Assembly (NCBI RefSeq): GCF_019973735.1
Contig: NZ_AP024463.1
Coordinates: 2,294,001-2,358,000 of the forward strand
Origin: Arachnia rubra
Lineage (GTDB): Bacteria > Actinomycetota > Actinomycetes > Propionibacteriales > Propionibacteriaceae
Reading direction: 5' to 3'
DNA length: 64,000 nt
Positions 42,899 through 51,614 of the stretch are shown here, piece after piece. Position numbers and translations under genes: made by a program. Position 1 is the stretch's first letter. The number at the start of each line of letters is the position of its first letter. The notes under the pieces are model-generated. The model was not told the origin of the DNA. It ran no database searches and worked only from the letters and a program-made list of their open reading frames with translations.

Positions 42899-43207
42899 GT
42901 GAGCGCGCGAAAAACACACGATGCCACCAAAAAAGAGTGGATCGGCACTGAAGAGGCGGCCGATTGGATCCCTGGTGCCTCGAAGCGGAGCGTCCGACAT
43001 TGGTGCGCCTCCGGGTTACTTCCGGGGGCGATTCAGTTGCCGTCGGGTCGGTGGCAGATTCCGTGGTCGGCTGTGGTTGCGGTGTTGGGGTTCGATCCTG
43101 CTGCGGGGTCGTCCGATGGGGTCGGGGTGTCCCCCTTCCCGGCCCTGCCGGATGATCCTGATGGGCGGGGCGGTGTGGATCCGTTACCTGGTGTTGAGGA
43201 GCCGTGA
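42899..43207 (+). CDS. Small HTH (excisionase/MerR-like) DNA-binding protein
   Basis: The 102-residue protein carries a winged-HTH of the excisionase/MerR type: WIGTEEAADWIPGASKRSVR, then HWCASGLLPGAIQLPSGRWQI and PWSAVVAVLG. An acidic Pro/Gly-rich tail follows. Such proteins act as recombination directionality factors or regulators. GTG 42899 is taken as start; a TTG at 42863 in the same frame coincides with a -35-like TTGACA and is unlikely. It ends 1 nt before the next ATG, so it is co-transcribed with the replication-like gene. Confidence 0.65.
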   Translation: MSARKTHDATKKEWIGTEEAADWIPGASKRSVRHWCASGLLPGAIQLPSGRWQIPWSAVVAVLGFDPAAGSSDGVGVSPFPALPDDPDGRGGVDPLPGVEEP

Positions 43208-43208
43208 G

Positions 43209-44372
43209 ATGTCGATCTGGGCGGTGAACTGGGCTTTTCAGTTGGATGTGCCGAATCAGACGCACAAGTTGGTGTTGTTGTCGTTGGCGAACTTCGCGGA
43301 TGATGAGGATGAGGCGTGGCCTCATGTCGAGACCTTGGCGAAGATGGCGTCGGTGTCGGTGCGTTCGGTGTTTCGGGCGTTGGCGGCGTTGGAGGCTGCT
43401 GGGTTGATCTCCCGGACGATGGGGTTGCGGGAGAACGCTGGGGGTGGGTTGCGGAAGTCGAATTCGTTGTACCGGCTGCATGTGCCGGATGAGGTGTCTC
43501 GGAGGGCTGGCCGGGGCGAGGGCCGCCCCAAGCTGCTGCGTGAAGCTCCTAGTGGGAGCCAACCTGACACTGGTGTCATGTTGGCTGCTGTCGCGGATAA
43601 AACCCCTAGTGGGAGCCAATGTGACACGGGTGTCACATTGGCTGACCAACATGACACTGGTGGCACCACCAACATGACACCAGTGTCAGGTCTCTATAAG
43701 GAAAACCCATCACATATAGAACCACCAACCCCCCTACCCCCCACGCCGCCGGCGGCGGCCGTGGTGCTGGCGGACGGGTCTGGTGGGGTCGGGTCAGGAT
43801 CTGAATCCGACTCCGACGTCGAAGATTCCCGGGGTGGTGTTGGCCTGCCGGCGGCTGGGTCGGCTCCGGCCGGTGGCCGGGCCGTCTCCCCCAACGCTGA
43901 CGGCGGTGTTGTGCCGGTGGGGCGTGATGTGGCGGCTGACTGGGTCTTGATCCGGCACGCGCTGCCGGAGCCGATGCAGGTCCTCGACGACGACGGCGTC
44001 GCTGTGGTGGCGCCGCTGCTGCGGGAACGCCTAGATGCAGGCTGGACCGCGGCCGATCTGCGGGCGCATCTGGCGGTGAATCCGATACCGGCCCGGGTCC
44101 GGCATCTCGCAGGCCTGGTGGCGCACCGCTTGTCGAAACTTCCGCCGGAAGGGGCTCCGAAGTCGTCGCCGTCCAAGCGGCGGGTACCGGATCCGCCGTC
44201 GATGCCGCCGTTGCGGCCGGAGGAGCGTCATCCGGTGGCGGTGCGGGCGGAGGAGGCTCGGGCGGAGGCGATCCGGACAGGATCGCCTGATGCAGGCCGG
44301 TCACGAGTTTGGTGGCTGATGCGTGAAATGGAAGCGGCCTCGAAGGCGGCGGAGGGTATGTCGGGGGTCTGA
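43209..44372 (+). CDS. Replication-initiator-like wHTH protein
   Basis: The 387-residue protein has an N-terminal winged helix of the kind found in phage and plasmid replication proteins (MSIWAVNWAFQLDVPNQTHK, then WPHVETLAKMASVSVRSVFR and ALAALEAAGLISR). A low-complexity middle (about 115-240) follows, then a C-terminal helical part (MQVLDDDGVAVVAPLLRER; AGWTAADLRAHLAVNPIP). The middle of the gene contains four palindromic repeats at 43565-43688 and then an AT-rich run. That is the lambda O plan, in which the initiator gene holds its own origin. No catalytic motif is visible, so an initiator role is inferred. ATG 43209 directly follows the upstream TGA. Confidence 0.62.
   Translation: MSIWAVNWAFQLDVPNQTHKLVLLSLANFADDEDEAWPHVETLAKMASVSVRSVFRALAALEAAGLISRTMGLRENAGGGLRKSNSLYRLHVPDEVSRRAGRGEGRPKLLREAPSGSQPDTGVMLAAVADKTPSGSQCDTGVTLADQHDTGGTTNMTPVSGLYKENPSHIEPPTPLPPTPPAAAVVLADGSGGVGSGSESDSDVEDSRGGVGLPAAGSAPAGGRAVSPNADGGVVPVGRDVAADWVLIRHALPEPMQVLDDDGVAVVAPLLRERLDAGWTAADLRAHLAVNPIPARVRHLAGLVAHRLSKLPPEGAPKSSPSKRRVPDPPSMPPLRPEERHPVAVRAEEARAEAIRTGSPDAGRSRVWWLMREMEAASKAAEGMSGV
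43565..43688. repeat. Four palindromic iterons (TGACAC-NN-GTGTCA), candidate origin
   Basis: Copies start at 43565 (TGACACTGGTGTCA), 43622 (TGACACGGGTGTCA), 43652 (TGACACTGGTGGCA, one arm imperfect) and 43675 (TGACACCAGTGTCA). The second sits in a 26-nt near-perfect palindrome (43616-43641, arms CCAATGTGACAC). The first and second are also preceded by the direct repeat CTAGTGGGAGCCAA. Immediately downstream (about 43690-43725) the sequence is AT-rich (CTCTATAAGGAAAACCC, CACATATAG), as expected for an unwinding region. Confidence 0.8.
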
Positions 44373-44444
44373 TTGTTGGGGTTCTCGTCTAGGTAATTGT
44401 CAGTTTGTGTTGATACTTGTTTTCGGGTTTACAGGAGGAAGATG

Positions 44445-44687
44445 ATGATGTTTTTGTTGGAGATCAAGGACGTCAAGTTTGATACGACGTTGTTGAATTT
44501 GATTTTGGATGGCTTGGGGGCTTTGATCGGTATTGGGGGCGGTGTGTGGGCTGTTTGGGGTTTGGTGCAGTTGGGGATCCAGTTCTTTGGTGAGCGCGAT
44601 GGTAGTGGGATGAAGACTGCGTTGAATCACATGATGGGTGGCGCGATCATTGCGGCGGCGGGAACTGCTTTGGTTGCTTTGCTGTGA
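44445..44687 (+). CDS. Maff2/VirB2-like small membrane protein
   Basis: The 80-residue protein has two hydrophobic segments (LLNLILDGLGALIGIGGGVW, and MMGGAIIAAAGTALVALL at the end) around a short polar FFGERDGSGMKTALNH. It resembles the Maff2-type small proteins that open the T4SS cluster of Gram-positive conjugative elements and occupy the VirB2 (pilin-like) place. Several ATGs (44442, 44445, 44448) follow AGGAGG; 44445 gives the best spacing. First gene of the transfer operon. Confidence 0.68.
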   Translation: MMFLLEIKDVKFDTTLLNLILDGLGALIGIGGGVWAVWGLVQLGIQFFGERDGSGMKTALNHMMGGAIIAAAGTALVALL

Positions 44688-44699
44688 GGTGTTGTCGTG

Positions 44700-45584
44700 A
44701 TGGTGTTGTTGGAGGCGTGGACGGATACGATTTTGCGTCCGATCTTGACGGATTTGTCGTCGGGGTTGGGTTCGATGTTCGGTTTGTCGATGGCTACCGT
44801 GCTGGAGTCCCCTGAGGCGTGGGGGGATAATCATGATGCTACTGCGCAGGTAGCGGGTTATGTGTCGACGATTTCGACTGCGTTGATGGAGACCGCTGCC
44901 GCTGTTGTGTTGGTGATCTTGTTTCTCATTGAAATGCATCGTGTGATGTTGATGACCGATGGGGATGGGGACACAAAACTTCGGATGAGTGTGTTCACAT
45001 GGGTCAAGTTTGGTGTTGTGTGGGCGGTGTTTCATCAGACCCCGGCTATTTTAGCGGCGATCTACCAGTTTGGCACGTCGGTGGCATCGGAAACCAACAA
45101 GCTATTCACCTCCGAGGTGTGGCCGGATCGTGATTTTGATGAGTTCTTGGGGGCGGTGAAGGATCTCGATTGGCTGGGACAGACCGTGTTGGTGGTGTTG
45201 ATGCTGCTGGCGTGGCTCATCAACAAAGGTGCTGTGCTGGGTGGATTCGCCTTGGTGGTGATGCGTTTCATTAAGTTGTACATTTATGGGGCTTTTGCTC
45301 CGGTGCCGATGGCGATGATGGTTTCAGACCATACTCGTTCGTTCGGGATTGGTTTCATCAAGAATTACGCTGCTACTGTGTTGCAGTCGTTTGTGTTGGT
45401 GATTCTTTTTGGGATTTACACGATTCTGACGACGCGGTGGGCTGGGGCTGCGATGACGGGCTTGCCTGAGGGGGGCGTGGCTGCGGCGTTCTCATTGGGT
45501 GGGAAGTTCATTTTCATGGGGATCCTGCTGGGGATGCTTGTGATGGGATCAGGGAAGATCGCAAGCGAGCTACTAGGAGGCTGA
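44700..45584 (+). CDS. VirB6-like polytopic membrane protein
   Basis: The 294-residue protein has about six hydrophobic segments (such as AAAVVLVILFLIEMHRVMLM, WLGQTVLVVLMLLAWLINKG, VLQSFVLVILFGIYTILTTR) and a last one near the C-terminus (FIFMGILLGMLVMG). Its length, topology and place between the Maff2-like and PrgI/VirB4 genes fit the VirB6-type channel subunit (CD0411/TrbL-like) of Gram-positive T4SSs. ATG 44700 or the adjacent GTG 44697 both follow GAGGTG. Codon use is notably TTG/GTG-rich. Confidence 0.75.
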   Translation: MVLLEAWTDTILRPILTDLSSGLGSMFGLSMATVLESPEAWGDNHDATAQVAGYVSTISTALMETAAAVVLVILFLIEMHRVMLMTDGDGDTKLRMSVFTWVKFGVVWAVFHQTPAILAAIYQFGTSVASETNKLFTSEVWPDRDFDEFLGAVKDLDWLGQTVLVVLMLLAWLINKGAVLGGFALVVMRFIKLYIYGAFAPVPMAMMVSDHTRSFGIGFIKNYAATVLQSFVLVILFGIYTILTTRWAGAAMTGLPEGGVAAAFSLGGKFIFMGILLGMLVMGSGKIASELLGG

Positions 45585-45585
45585 C

Positions 45586-46263
45586 ATGAGGAAATTTACT
45601 GGGCTACTGCTGGCGGCCACCGCTGTTGCGGGGCTGGTGTCGTGTGGGGCGTCGGTGGAGCAGGTCCGGAAGGATGCTGCGGAACGGCTGGATGGCATGG
45701 TTTTCATCGACGACAAGGACCAGGTGCGTTCGAAGCTGGAGGCCGCGAAGAGCGTTGACGAGGTGACCTCGGTGATCGATGCAGCAGCGGTGGAGGATCA
45801 GGCGGCGGCTGATAAGTATTGGCCGTGTGCTGAGCAGGCCGTGGCCAAGTTGAATTCTGGCGTGACGTGGACTGCTGCGTCCTCCACGACCGACGGCAGC
45901 AAGCTCGTGTGGGCGGCGCTTGCTCTCAGACCTGATGGGGTCGCGTCGATGGAGGTCACCGACAAGGGAGTCAATGTGGCTCATGAGCCGTTGAAAGGGG
46001 CGGTGTGGATCGAGAAGCTGGCCGGGAAAGTCACTGGGTGGAGCAGTGACGCAACCGAGTTGGTTTCGAAGCGGCGCGTGATCGGCGAGAAGAAACCTAG
46101 GTTCGATGGTCCGGGTAGCTGCGAGTTCCAGTTCAATTTGACGCTGACCACGTCCGCTGCGACTGAGGCGGTGCAGGTACGGATGGAGTACTACAAGACG
46201 TCCTACCAGCCGGGTTTGATCATTGACGGGGCGGCGTTCCGGGACCTGGAAAGTGGTAGGTAG
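45586..46263 (+). CDS. Conjugation-cluster lipoprotein
   Basis: The 225-residue protein has the signal peptide MRKFTGLLLAATAVAGLVSC|G with a clear lipobox, then a helical stretch (EQVRKDAAERLDGMVFIDDK, EVTSVIDAAAVEDQAAADKY) and a beta-rich domain (GVTWTAASSTTDGSKLVW; CEFQFNLTLTTSAATEAVQV). I do not recognise the family. It is set within 2 nt of both neighbours in the transfer operon, so it is probably a surface component of the T4SS. Confidence 0.7.
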   Translation: MRKFTGLLLAATAVAGLVSCGASVEQVRKDAAERLDGMVFIDDKDQVRSKLEAAKSVDEVTSVIDAAAVEDQAAADKYWPCAEQAVAKLNSGVTWTAASSTTDGSKLVWAALALRPDGVASMEVTDKGVNVAHEPLKGAVWIEKLAGKVTGWSSDATELVSKRRVIGEKKPRFDGPGSCEFQFNLTLTTSAATEAVQVRMEYYKTSYQPGLIIDGAAFRDLESGR

Positions 46264-46265
46264 AT

Positions 46266-46664
46266 ATGGCAATCGAAATGCGTGTCTATGCGGAGATCAC
46301 GGAGATCGATCCGAAAGTCATGGGGGGATTGACCTGGCGGCAAATGGGAGCGGTCGGAATTCTGGCGTTCGCTACTGCCGCTGTAGGGTTCGTGTTGTTC
46401 ATGGTTTTCGGTCTTGAGAGTATCCGAATGCTACCGTTCGCGATTGCTCCTGTAGCGGCCCCTGTGGGGGCGTGGGCATGGGTGAGACCTATGGGTATCC
46501 GCACGGAGAAATGGGCGCCTCATATGCTGCGCACGTCATTGTCGCCGAAGCGTCTTTTGTATTTGAATCATTCACCGAACTCGGAAGATTCTGTTCGATT
46601 CCCGGGAAGGAATAACCATGTTTCTTGGAAAGAAGCGAAACGACGGAAAGAAGCAGGAGCCTGA
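46266..46664 (+). CDS. PrgI-family (VirB3-like) membrane protein
   Basis: The 132-residue protein has two adjacent hydrophobic segments (MGAVGILAFATAAVGFVLFM and MLPFAIAPVAAPVGAWAW) after a short N-terminus (VYAEITEIDPKVMGGLTWRQ), then a basic cytoplasmic tail. This is the PrgI family pattern; PrgI precedes the VirB4 ATPase in Gram-positive T4SSs and corresponds to VirB3. It overlaps the virB4 start by 47 nt. Confidence 0.85.
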   Translation: MAIEMRVYAEITEIDPKVMGGLTWRQMGAVGILAFATAAVGFVLFMVFGLESIRMLPFAIAPVAAPVGAWAWVRPMGIRTEKWAPHMLRTSLSPKRLLYLNHSPNSEDSVRFPGRNNHVSWKEAKRRKEAGA

Positions 46665-49077
46665 CAGCAAGCCATCGGGGCGTCTGGAAGTCGGTCACGG
46701 CAGGAAACGCTCGAAACGACGTAACGGGAAGACGAAGAAGAAGTCGCGTTTGATGCGGCGGGCGCAGGAGTTTTTGTGGTATGAGTCGATGCTTGAATCC
46801 GGCGTGTGTGTTCTCGGTGGCGGCTTGTATTCCGCATGCTTGAAGTTGTCTGATATTAATTATCAGATGGCGACGGATGAGCAGCAGCATTCGATTCTGG
46901 AATCGTATGCTCAGTTGTTCAACAAGTTCGGGTCGGGTGAGCATTTGGCGGTCACGATCATGAATCGCCGTGTCGAGCGCCGTAATTTGGTGGGGCGTGT
47001 GTTGTTCCCGGAGCCCAGGTACGGGGATGAGTTCACGGCGTTGCGGAGTGATCACAATCGGATCGTGCACGCCAGCATCGGAGATCGGAAGTACGTGATC
47101 GTCACCGAGAAGTATTTGACGTTAACGGTGAAAGCGTCGGACCTCGAGGAAGCGAAAGCGCGACTGGATCGTCTTGTGACATTGGTGGCCAAACACATGT
47201 TGGGGTTATTGCAGTGCCGCGCGGAGCAGTTGGATGGTGTGGGCAGGATCGAGCTGCTACGGGAATGGACTCGTGGCTGCTACGCGAAAGGGTTCGACTA
47301 TGCCGCAATGGATTTGTCCGGTGCGACAACTCATGACGAGTTGGCTCCGCAGGCGGTGGAGTTGGGAGACCGGTCACGTCTGGTACTGGTGGGCGACGAA
47401 GGTGAGCTGCACTACCAAGTACTGGTGATGCGGGACTATCCGACCTGGGTGGCGGATACGTTGTTCACCCGACTCTCGGAGGTACAGACCGATCTCGCGA
47501 TCACGTTCGTGGTGGAGCCGATTGACAAGGTAGAAGGCAAACAGCTGGTGCGAACGTATCGGGCGGGGTTGTCGATGGAACGCCAGGACGCCCGCAGACG
47601 GGCGTTGAAGGCAGATATGGACCCCGAATATGACTTGCCCGAGCGGGTCATCAACGGTATGGAAGAAGTTCGTGATCTGCAGCAGGCGATGGATCAGCAG
47701 GATCAGCGGTTGTTCACCACCACCTTGGTGGTGATGGTACGAGCAGAAAGCAAGGAGGAATTGGCGAAACGTGTTGACCAGGTACGTAAAGCAGCCAAGG
47801 GCGAGTCGTGTGAGTTGTCGTTCTTGAAGTTTTGGCAGGAGGAAGGCTTCAACACCGCACTGCCGTTGGGGTTGTCGCTGGTACCATTTCATCGAACACT
47901 GACCACAGCGTCGGTGGCGGTAATGATGCCCTTTACGTCGCAGGAGATTTTGGACGACCAAGGGTTGTTCTACGGCATCAATTCCACCACTAGGAATCCG
48001 ATCATCATGGATCGACGAGCCACTAGGAACGGTAATGCGTTCAATCTCGGCACCAGCGGCTCTGGCAAGTCTTATTTCACGAAATGGGAGATCGTGGAGG
48101 TGCTGCTGGGGCGCCCGAAGGACGTGATCATCATCATGGATCCCGAAAGGGAGTACCGTGCCTTGGTGGAAGCCCTGGGGGGCACCGTCATCGATATCCA
48201 CGCCGGCTCAACGCATTCGATCAACCTGTTCGACCTGGTGCTGTCGAATGTTGAAGGCGATCCGATCCGGCTGAAAACCGAAGCTGTGTTGGGGATGCTG
48301 CAAGTACTGCTGGGCGGAAACACGGGTATCGATGCCGCGGCGAAATCTTTGCTGGACCGCTGTATCACAGCGTTGTACCGTCGCTGGGCGGAAACCCCGC
48401 CTGAGCAGCAGGAGATGCCTACGCTGCGGGATCTCTACCACGAAGTCCGCGGTCAGGGCGACGAGGTCGCGGCTCAAGTGGCTGCCGCTTTGGAGATCTA
48501 CGCTGTTGGGTCGTATTCCGGGTTCGCGCGGCAAACGAATGTGGATACCAAACATCGACTGGTGTGTTACGACACCAGTCAGCTCGGCCCGAGTCTGCAA
48601 ACCTTCGGGATGATGGTGGTTTTGGACTCGATCTGGAACACGGTACAGCGCAATTACGGTAGTGGAATCCGCAGTTGGCTCTACATGGACGAGTTCAGTC
48701 TGCTGCTGGCAAACGAGCATGCCACCCAACAGGTCACCCAGTTCTACCAGAGGTTCAGGAAGTATGGTGGATTGCCGACTGCTATGTTGCAGAACATCAC
48801 TGCCTTGCTCGAGAACCCGTCCGCGTGCCGGATGTTGAACAATGCTGAGGTGTTGTTCTTGATGGGGCAGTCTCATACCGATGCGGACGCATTGGCAGAG
48901 CTGTTGGGGCTCTCTGAGGACGAGATTCGTGCATTCACCGCCGTGGAACCAGGATGTGGTCTGCTGCGTGTCGGAGCCACCACGATTCCGTTCAATGGTC
49001 GTAAACCCCACGACGGGCCGTTGAACGTCTTGTTCTCCACAACCTTCGAAGAAACAGGGGCCGGTCGTGGTCAATGA
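46618..49077 (+). CDS. virB4: VirB4/TraE-family T4SS ATPase
   Basis: The 819-residue motor of the secretion channel has a basic N-terminus (GRKRSKRRNGKTKKKSRLMR), a VirB4 N-terminal domain and a C-terminal ATPase. The ATPase has Walker A GTSGSGKSY (about 478-486), VIIIMDPEREYRALVEALGG, Walker B-like RSWLYMDEFSLLL and the late FRKYGGLPTAMLQNITALL segment typical of TraE/PrgJ/VirB4. ATG 46618 follows AAGGAATAACC inside prgI. It overlaps the next gene by 11 nt. It powers T4SS assembly and DNA transfer with the VirD4-like protein at 51615. Confidence 0.93.
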   Translation: MFLGKKRNDGKKQEPDSKPSGRLEVGHGRKRSKRRNGKTKKKSRLMRRAQEFLWYESMLESGVCVLGGGLYSACLKLSDINYQMATDEQQHSILESYAQLFNKFGSGEHLAVTIMNRRVERRNLVGRVLFPEPRYGDEFTALRSDHNRIVHASIGDRKYVIVTEKYLTLTVKASDLEEAKARLDRLVTLVAKHMLGLLQCRAEQLDGVGRIELLREWTRGCYAKGFDYAAMDLSGATTHDELAPQAVELGDRSRLVLVGDEGELHYQVLVMRDYPTWVADTLFTRLSEVQTDLAITFVVEPIDKVEGKQLVRTYRAGLSMERQDARRRALKADMDPEYDLPERVINGMEEVRDLQQAMDQQDQRLFTTTLVVMVRAESKEELAKRVDQVRKAAKGESCELSFLKFWQEEGFNTALPLGLSLVPFHRTLTTASVAVMMPFTSQEILDDQGLFYGINSTTRNPIIMDRRATRNGNAFNLGTSGSGKSYFTKWEIVEVLLGRPKDVIIIMDPEREYRALVEALGGTVIDIHAGSTHSINLFDLVLSNVEGDPIRLKTEAVLGMLQVLLGGNTGIDAAAKSLLDRCITALYRRWAETPPEQQEMPTLRDLYHEVRGQGDEVAAQVAAALEIYAVGSYSGFARQTNVDTKHRLVCYDTSQLGPSLQTFGMMVVLDSIWNTVQRNYGSGIRSWLYMDEFSLLLANEHATQQVTQFYQRFRKYGGLPTAMLQNITALLENPSACRMLNNAEVLFLMGQSHTDADALAELLGLSEDEIRAFTAVEPGCGLLRVGATTIPFNGRKPHDGPLNVLFSTTFEETGAGRGQ

Positions 49078-51004
49078 ACGGCCCCGCCGATGGGGTGAGA
49101 TCCGCACTACCCGGCAGCGGACGTATCGCCTCGACCCGGATGATTCACCGCAGTCCCCCACACCCCGCTACGGTGGAATCATCACCGAGGTGCGGGGGAA
49201 TCAGGTCACCGAAACCACCACCCGGCGCCAGCGCTTGACTGAGGCCGCCCGGCAGGTAGGTGCCGATACCTTGACTGCCGGGAAAGTGGTAGGACGGCAC
49301 GTTGGCCGGGCAGGCAGATCTGCGGCCAGGAGCGCCGCGCGGCTCAGTGTGAACCAGCTAAGGCAGATCGATCGTCTGGGTCTGGCGGACACAGACGATC
49401 AGGCAGCAAGTCTTCTCCGCCAAGGCGCAACTCATGCACGTCGAACCAGCAAGTCGATAATCAAAGGCAGTATGCACGCTGCGAAGGTAGTCGCCAAACG
49501 ATTCCTGCCGGGTGTGCCGCCGGCCCCCAAATTGACCAAACATCAACCTGGCCTGATTGGCCGCCTCACCCGTAAGTTGATACGCGGCGGCACCAAGAAA
49601 TTCGTAGCTGCTGGACGGACCGGGATCCGTTCCGGAGTCAGAACAGCGGGTTCGTCCCTTCGCGCCGGGGGTTATCTTGATGCTGATCGGGCAGCATTCC
49701 GGGCCGCTCAAACGGCATGGCAGAAACCCACCCGGTTCGGCCTGAAACAAGCCGGACGGCCCGTGAAATGGGCTGCCAGACATACAGCACGAGCAGCAAT
49801 GCGAGCAACCGCCAGAGTCACCATGCTAGGAGCTAAAGCAGTTGTTGCGGCCATGGGCGCAGCCGGAGCTCTCCTTCCCGTACTCATCGGCATCATCGGT
49901 ATCGTCGCTGCCCTGTGCGCAATCCTGCCATCATTCATCACAGGCGCCGGCGCAGAGAACCACCGCCGGCAAGCAGCGCAGACGAGGTGCGTGGGCGGAT
50001 CCACTCCGGGACATGCAGTCACGGCCGCTGAGGTCGCCGAGTTCCTACCGAACCCGAATGGCAAGGACATCTCCTTGCTGCTCACTGCCGAGCAGCGGGC
50101 GACGGCGACGGCGATTGTGGAGGAGGGCCAGAAGGCTGGAATCCCGCCGAGGGGCTGGGCGATCGCGTTGATGACCGCGATGCAGGAATCAACAATGGGT
50201 GCCAACCCATCGACGAAGAAACCGAATGCTGATGTTGATGTGGGGGTGTTTCAGCAGCGGGCGAAGGTCGGCTGGTATGCCGACGGCGCGACGGTAGAAG
50301 AAAACACCAATATTCTCAATGATGTGCACTATGCGGCACGAACCTTCTACCTCGGCCATGATGTCGCGGTGCGTCACGGTGATGGGGCGGGCAGTGTCGG
50401 CTATCACATTCCCGGTTTGACGGATATCGAGGGATGGCAGTCAATGGATCTGGGCCAAGCGGCCCAGAAAGTCCAGGTGAGCGCTTTCCCTGATTACTAC
50501 TCGAAGCATGAAGCGACGGTGGCCTCGCTGCTGCCTACGATTCAAACCCAGGGCTGTACAGCGATCACAACCGGTAGTAGCCCTGCGGCGGGTGTGGATG
50601 ACTACGCCCCAGTCCGGCGCGACCGTGAAGGACTCGATGATTGGGCGTTCTATTGGGGGGAGTGTGTATCCTATGCTGCTTTTGCGGTCCGCACATACAG
50701 TCCGCACAAGGATTTCGTCAATAATTGGCGCGGCGCGCATTTTGGTAATGCAAAGGAATGGGACGAAGCCGCACGCAAGCTTGGTATCCGGGTTGATCAA
50801 ATCCCAACCGTTGGGGCTGTTGCACAGCACAGCCGAAACGGCTATGGACACGTGGCCTACATTACTGCTGTCCATGAGGACGGTACTTTCGATGTAAACG
50901 AGTACAATCATGGGCCGCGACACAAGTTCGGCACTCGCAGCCATGTTTCCATTCCTAAGGACTTCGATGTCGTCATTCATTTTGAGGAGCCGTTGGCATC
51001 ATGA
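49067..51004 (+). CDS. Conjugative cell-wall hydrolase (lytic transglycosylase-like plus CHAP)
   Basis: The 645-residue protein has a long basic N-terminal region (about 1-260; many Arg/Ala repeats such as GRSAARSAARLSVNQ), one membrane segment (AGALLPVLIGIIGIVAALCA, about 268-287) and an extracellular part. The latter contains an SLT-like helix with QEST (AIALMTAMQESTMG) and a CHAP amidase/peptidase domain with catalytic Cys533 (WGECVSYAAFAVR) and His595 (YGHVAYITAV). VirB1-like enzymes of this kind locally open peptidoglycan for the channel. GTG 49067 lies inside the virB4 end. The last 400 bp are noticeably AT-richer. Confidence 0.85.
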   Translation: MVNERPRRWGEIRTTRQRTYRLDPDDSPQSPTPRYGGIITEVRGNQVTETTTRRQRLTEAARQVGADTLTAGKVVGRHVGRAGRSAARSAARLSVNQLRQIDRLGLADTDDQAASLLRQGATHARRTSKSIIKGSMHAAKVVAKRFLPGVPPAPKLTKHQPGLIGRLTRKLIRGGTKKFVAAGRTGIRSGVRTAGSSLRAGGYLDADRAAFRAAQTAWQKPTRFGLKQAGRPVKWAARHTARAAMRATARVTMLGAKAVVAAMGAAGALLPVLIGIIGIVAALCAILPSFITGAGAENHRRQAAQTRCVGGSTPGHAVTAAEVAEFLPNPNGKDISLLLTAEQRATATAIVEEGQKAGIPPRGWAIALMTAMQESTMGANPSTKKPNADVDVGVFQQRAKVGWYADGATVEENTNILNDVHYAARTFYLGHDVAVRHGDGAGSVGYHIPGLTDIEGWQSMDLGQAAQKVQVSAFPDYYSKHEATVASLLPTIQTQGCTAITTGSSPAAGVDDYAPVRRDREGLDDWAFYWGECVSYAAFAVRTYSPHKDFVNNWRGAHFGNAKEWDEAARKLGIRVDQIPTVGAVAQHSRNGYGHVAYITAVHEDGTFDVNEYNHGPRHKFGTRSHVSIPKDFDVVIHFEEPLAS

Positions 51005-51594
51005 TGAGGTATTTGAAGGTCTTGGCTGCTGGTTCGCTTGGAGTGGTGTTTCTCGGGGCTTGTGGCGGGCCGGCCGAGGAGTCGGCGGTGGGGGTCTCGT
51101 CGGTGTCGAGCGTGGCCGTGGTTGCTCGAGGAGTAGCGGAGAGCCCAATTCCGGAGTTCGCCGACTCCCCGGCCCGGTGGGCCGCGGCGGAGTTCGTGCG
51201 GGCGGCGGCGACGCCGGATGCCCGACTGGACACCTCCCCGGCTGAGGCGTGGCGCCGAGCCGCGCCCTATGCAACTAGCGAACTTGCACCGCACCTCACC
51301 GAGGCCAAGGAGTCCGGCACCGTCCCTGGGTGGTGGCGGCGCTTGGTCGAGGCGGGCGGGTACGTCTCGATCGAGATCAGCAACATCACTGGTGATGAGT
51401 CTCAGGCTGCGCCGCCTCCGGGTAGTCCCACACCAACCGCTGCTCCGGGCGAGGAACTGCCGGTGGAGGTGATGTTCAACCGCACAGCCCACGCCCCTGG
51501 CCGTGTTCCTAGTCGGGGGGTGAAAACCCAGATTTGGGTTGTGACGGTCCGAGACGGCCTAGTGGTTGCTTTCAAACCAGAGTCCGGCGACTGA
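51001..51594 (+). CDS. Conjugation-cluster lipoprotein
   Basis: The 197-residue protein has the signal peptide and lipobox VVFLGAC|G. A Ser/Val linker follows, then a domain starting FADSPARWAAAEFVRAAATP with LTEAKESGTVPGWWRRLVEA and a beta part ending TQIWVVTVRDGLVVAFKPES. The tail recalls the NTF2-like fold of VirB8/TcpC-type proteins, but I cannot confirm it. The start ATGATG overlaps the previous stop, within the transfer operon. Likely a surface-exposed T4SS accessory. Confidence 0.68.
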   Translation: MMRYLKVLAAGSLGVVFLGACGGPAEESAVGVSSVSSVAVVARGVAESPIPEFADSPARWAAAEFVRAAATPDARLDTSPAEAWRRAAPYATSELAPHLTEAKESGTVPGWWRRLVEAGGYVSIEISNITGDESQAAPPPGSPTPTAAPGEELPVEVMFNRTAHAPGRVPSRGVKTQIWVVTVRDGLVVAFKPESGD

Positions 51595-51614
51595 TACAGG
51601 AAGAGGGTGTGGAA

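Noticed and set aside
42431..43000. Longer start at 43000 for the Xre gene
   Set aside because: It would run through the divergent promoter and the start of the opposite HTH gene; residues before Met62 have a Cys-rich non-protein character.
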